Origin: Strigops habroptila
Lineage: Eukaryota > Chordata > Aves > Psittaciformes > Psittacidae
Length of the DNA: 64,000 nt
Assembly: GCF_004027225.2 (NCBI RefSeq)
Contig: NC_044283.2
Span: 38,446,207-38,510,206 of the forward strand
Reading direction: 5' to 3'
Shown in pieces: positions 62,142 to 64,000 of this stretch (position 1 is the stretch's first letter; every line of letters starts with the position of its first letter). The translations under genes were made by a program, and so were the position numbers. The notes beneath the pieces were generated by a model. It worked only from the letters and a program-made list of their open reading frames with translations, had not been told where the DNA came from and ran no database searches.

Positions 62142-62240
62142 AACGAAATCTTGAAAAGCACAGTTAGCAGCAACGATAAGAAAACCAAAGGGAGGACTGG
62201 CTGGCCGCAGCATGTCTGGGCTTTGGAGCTCAAGCAGTGA
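62142..62240 (+). CDS. HAND2: HAND2 coding exon 2 (residues 185-216)
   Basis: This short terminal coding exon encodes 32 residues, beginning NEILKSTVSSNDKK and ending WALELKQ, then TGA at 62,238-62,240. It follows a C/T-rich tract and a CAG acceptor (AG at 62,140-62,141). The reading frame joins exon 1 in phase 0, giving a 216-residue protein, about the size of other HAND2 proteins (217 in human). The near-invariant C-terminal tail is the best single identifier of HAND2 versus HAND1. The longer open frame that runs into this exon from 61,839 is intronic sequence and not part of the protein. Confidence 0.97.
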   Translation, partial: NEILKSTVSSNDKKTKGRTGWPQHVWALELKQ

Positions 62241-62388
62241 GCACGGCAGGACTGGAGAAGCCGCCCTCTTAGTCTCGGTAGCGAGCTCTCCTCTGAGGAC
62301 TCTTTGTATTTGGAATCGTCCGGTTTATTTATGTGCAATTTCTCCCCCAACCCCCCAAAATGTGGATATTTGAAGGAGAGGGAAAAAG

Positions 62389-62395
62389 CATTCCA
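62389..62395 (+). promoter_or_regulatory. Candidate miR-1/miR-206 target site in HAND2 3' UTR
   Basis: CATTCCA is a perfect match to miR-1 positions 2-7 with an A opposite position 1 (a 7mer-A1 site). The preceding G would pair with miR-1 position 8 as a G:U wobble. Repression of Hand2 by miR-1 in heart is published for mouse. That this site is the orthologous one is my inference. Confidence 0.5.
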
Positions 62396-62785
62396 TATAT
62401 GAAGAGGAAACTCCAGCTTGGTAAGGGGTAATGTCTCTAATAGTTTCGTGAATGTTGTTTGCTCTGTATAAAACACACGGGGAAAACAGAACCATAGAAA
62501 AGGAGAAAAAAAAAAAAAAATCCCTCCCTGGCATTAGTGTGTATGTGAAGTGTATCTTTAATACTTGGCCTTTTGGATATAAATATTCATGGGATTATAA
62601 AGTTATATTTCAACAGAAGCAGTTGCACCAATGTTTCGGTTGAGTCAGTATTTAGTGTTGTAATTTTGTTGTGGTCGTTCAGTATTTGAAGATGTTTTCA
62701 ACAGTTATTGGTTATGTGCACTTCTGTCCGTAAGGGATAAAGTGGAATCTAATTAATATTGAAGGTGTAAACGTTGTAAGTACTC

Positions 62786-62791
62786 AATAAA
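62786..62791 (+). terminator. HAND2: HAND2 polyadenylation signal AATAAA
   Basis: A canonical AATAAA hexamer lies 546 bases after the stop codon. A GT-rich stretch (TGTGTGTGTTTTTT, about 62,796-62,809) follows it, as expected of a downstream element. It is the first AATAAA after the HAND2 stop codon, so it is the likely 3' end. Confidence 0.8.
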
Positions 62792-62833
62792 CCACTGTGT
62801 GTGTTTTTTACAAAACCAAAAAAAAAAAAAAAA

Positions 62834-64000
62834 GAAAAAGAAAAAAGGAAAATCCAAATCTTTTTATGTTTTATACCTCAAAATGTTTTGAATAACTGCG
62901 TTGTTTATGGCTTTTTTTTTCATAATATTTAAAATATTCGGAAGTAAACTAAATTATAAAGATGGCTCCTAAGTTTATTTTTGAACAAGTGACTGAGTGA
63001 AAGGAGGGGTAGAGGGAGGCATCTCGCCAGCCCCGTGAGTGTTGAACAGAAACCAGCAGTTCAGCTGAACAGGAATTCCTTGTGGTGGTGTTCTCCAGGC
63101 AGGAAACCTACTGCTAACGGGAAGCGGACAAGGGTGCAAACCCTGGGCGCATCAGGAATGGCAGCGATGCGCAGTTTTTCTCGGCGGGAGCCGAGCCCGG
63201 AGCGGGGCCGAGCGGTGGGTCGGCTTCCCGGAAGGGTCCCGGGGCGGGCAAGGGAGGCTGGAGGGCTTTGCTCGGAGTGATTATGTAGCAGGTAATTCTA
63301 CGTCAAGGAAGAAAGAGCGAACAAGGCAAGGGATTTGCGGGATGGGGGGCCTAGGAGGGATATGTAAGATTTACAATGAGCTACGGTGAACTTAATATTA
63401 ACTTTGTGGTTCCCAAAACTCTCCTGGGTTGCACATTTCCAGCCTGCCACTGCATTATTACTTTTTAAGAATTTTTTTTTTTCCTTTTACTGCAAACTGC
63501 AGGAGCCCGCGCTCTGAGTCATTTCAGTACGTTCATCTGCTTCTCCAGAAATATCTCTCCTCCCTTATATGTGCACAGTTATCTCTCCACCCGGCTGCCG
63601 ACTCCTGTACAAGGGTCCCGGTGCCAGGCCGGTGGCTTTTCTGCTCCCCGGTGCCTGGACGAGCTGCAGACATCCAGCGCTGGGAATTGCGCGGCATGCC
63701 TCTGTATGTAGACAGGCGAGGAGAAAAAATGAAGCTTGTTACATAAAGGAGCTCCTTTAGGTATTTTGGGCCATTCCCGGTTAAGAGCAAAGTTTCCCGG
63801 CTTTGCCATAACAAAATTCTGGTTCGTATTTTAAACCCTTACTGAAAGAATCTCAACTTAAACCGAGCTGGCTCTCTCTTCAGGTCCAAGGCTGCTTACC
63901 TGACTGCCTTCCCCTGCCGCCGCGCCCAAGGAAGTGGCTCCCGACGAGACCGGCACTAAGCGGAGGTAGATGTGCAATTGCCCATAAAAAGATAAGGGAG
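62834..64000. other. Downstream flank of HAND2
   Basis: An A-rich stretch just after the 3' UTR is followed by AT-rich DNA, then a small CpG-rich patch at about 63,125-63,270. A minus-strand donor-like CAG|GTAAGC reads across about 63,902-63,895, and a GATA-type AGATAAGG lies at about 63,990. No coding gene is recognisable before the window ends. Confidence 0.6.

Larger units (their letters stand above)
62241..62811 (+). other. HAND2: HAND2 3' UTR
   Basis: The AT-rich sequence from the stop codon to the predicted cleavage region is about 570 bases, in sharp contrast with the GC-rich coding exon 1 and intron. It carries a miR-1/206 seed match at 62,389-62,395 and U-rich stretches such as TTTATTTATG near 62,322-62,331. 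It ends with an AATAAA followed by a GT-rich element. The run of A at about 62,818-62,833 just downstream is genomic and could cause internal priming in cDNA libraries. Confidence 0.75.

Noticed and set aside
62818-62833. Genomic A-run after HAND2 as evidence of a retrocopy
   Set aside because: HAND2 here has its intron and regulatory flanks, so it is the original gene; the A-run is simply downstream genomic sequence.
1-64000. Bacterial-type systems, CRISPR arrays, tRNA or rRNA genes, endogenous retrovirus
   Set aside because: No spaced direct-repeat arrays, no cloverleaf or rRNA sequence, and no gag/pol/env or paired LTRs that I could recognise. The only reverse-transcriptase remnants are CR1.

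Overview
This is vertebrate nuclear DNA, almost certainly from a bird. Two things in the sequence show it. The only clear protein-coding gene is HAND2, a two-exon cardiac, limb and branchial-arch bHLH transcription factor. The recognisable interspersed repeats are 5'-truncated CR1 non-LTR retrotransposons, whose 3' ends carry the (ATTCTATG)-type tail typical of birds and other reptiles. I cannot name the species. There are no operons, CRISPR arrays, tRNAs or rRNAs that I can support.

Layout. Positions 1 to about 51,600 are AT-rich, with no supportable gene. They hold three clear CR1 copies (about 16,575-16,866 plus; 22,748-24,000 plus; 31,483-32,776 minus), two older CR1 3'-end fragments (about 9,210-9,365 and 40,275-40,410), simple repeats and homopolymer runs. 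This fits the long gene-poor regulatory territory known upstream of HAND2 in other amniotes. From about 51,600 the base composition changes sharply. Several separate CpG-rich blocks alternate with AT-rich, homeodomain-site-rich stretches and a cluster of TATA/CACA microsatellites. HAND2 lies on the plus strand: TATA-like box at 59,790, long GC-rich 5' UTR, coding exon 1 at 60,546-61,097, intron 61,098-62,141, coding exon 2 at 62,142-62,240, and poly(A) signal at 62,786. Together the exons encode 216 residues with the complete bHLH domain.

The most interesting observation is on the minus strand just upstream of HAND2. A donor (59,470/59,469), an acceptor (59,085/59,084) and a second strong donor (58,995/58,994) stand in the correct order. 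They would give a divergent spliced transcript starting near the HAND2 promoter, in the position and orientation of mammalian HAND2-AS1/Upperhand. Mammalian work shows that transcription of this RNA matters for HAND2 expression, so a conserved head-to-head unit here would be informative. Other points of note are a possible intron, uORFs and G-quadruplex runs in the HAND2 5' UTR, a perfect 41-bp tandem duplication at 55,965-56,046, a miR-1/206 seed match in the 3' UTR, and a CR1 copy that lost its reverse-transcriptase catalytic motif through an apparent microhomology deletion. I found no evidence for a wholly new protein system in this window.
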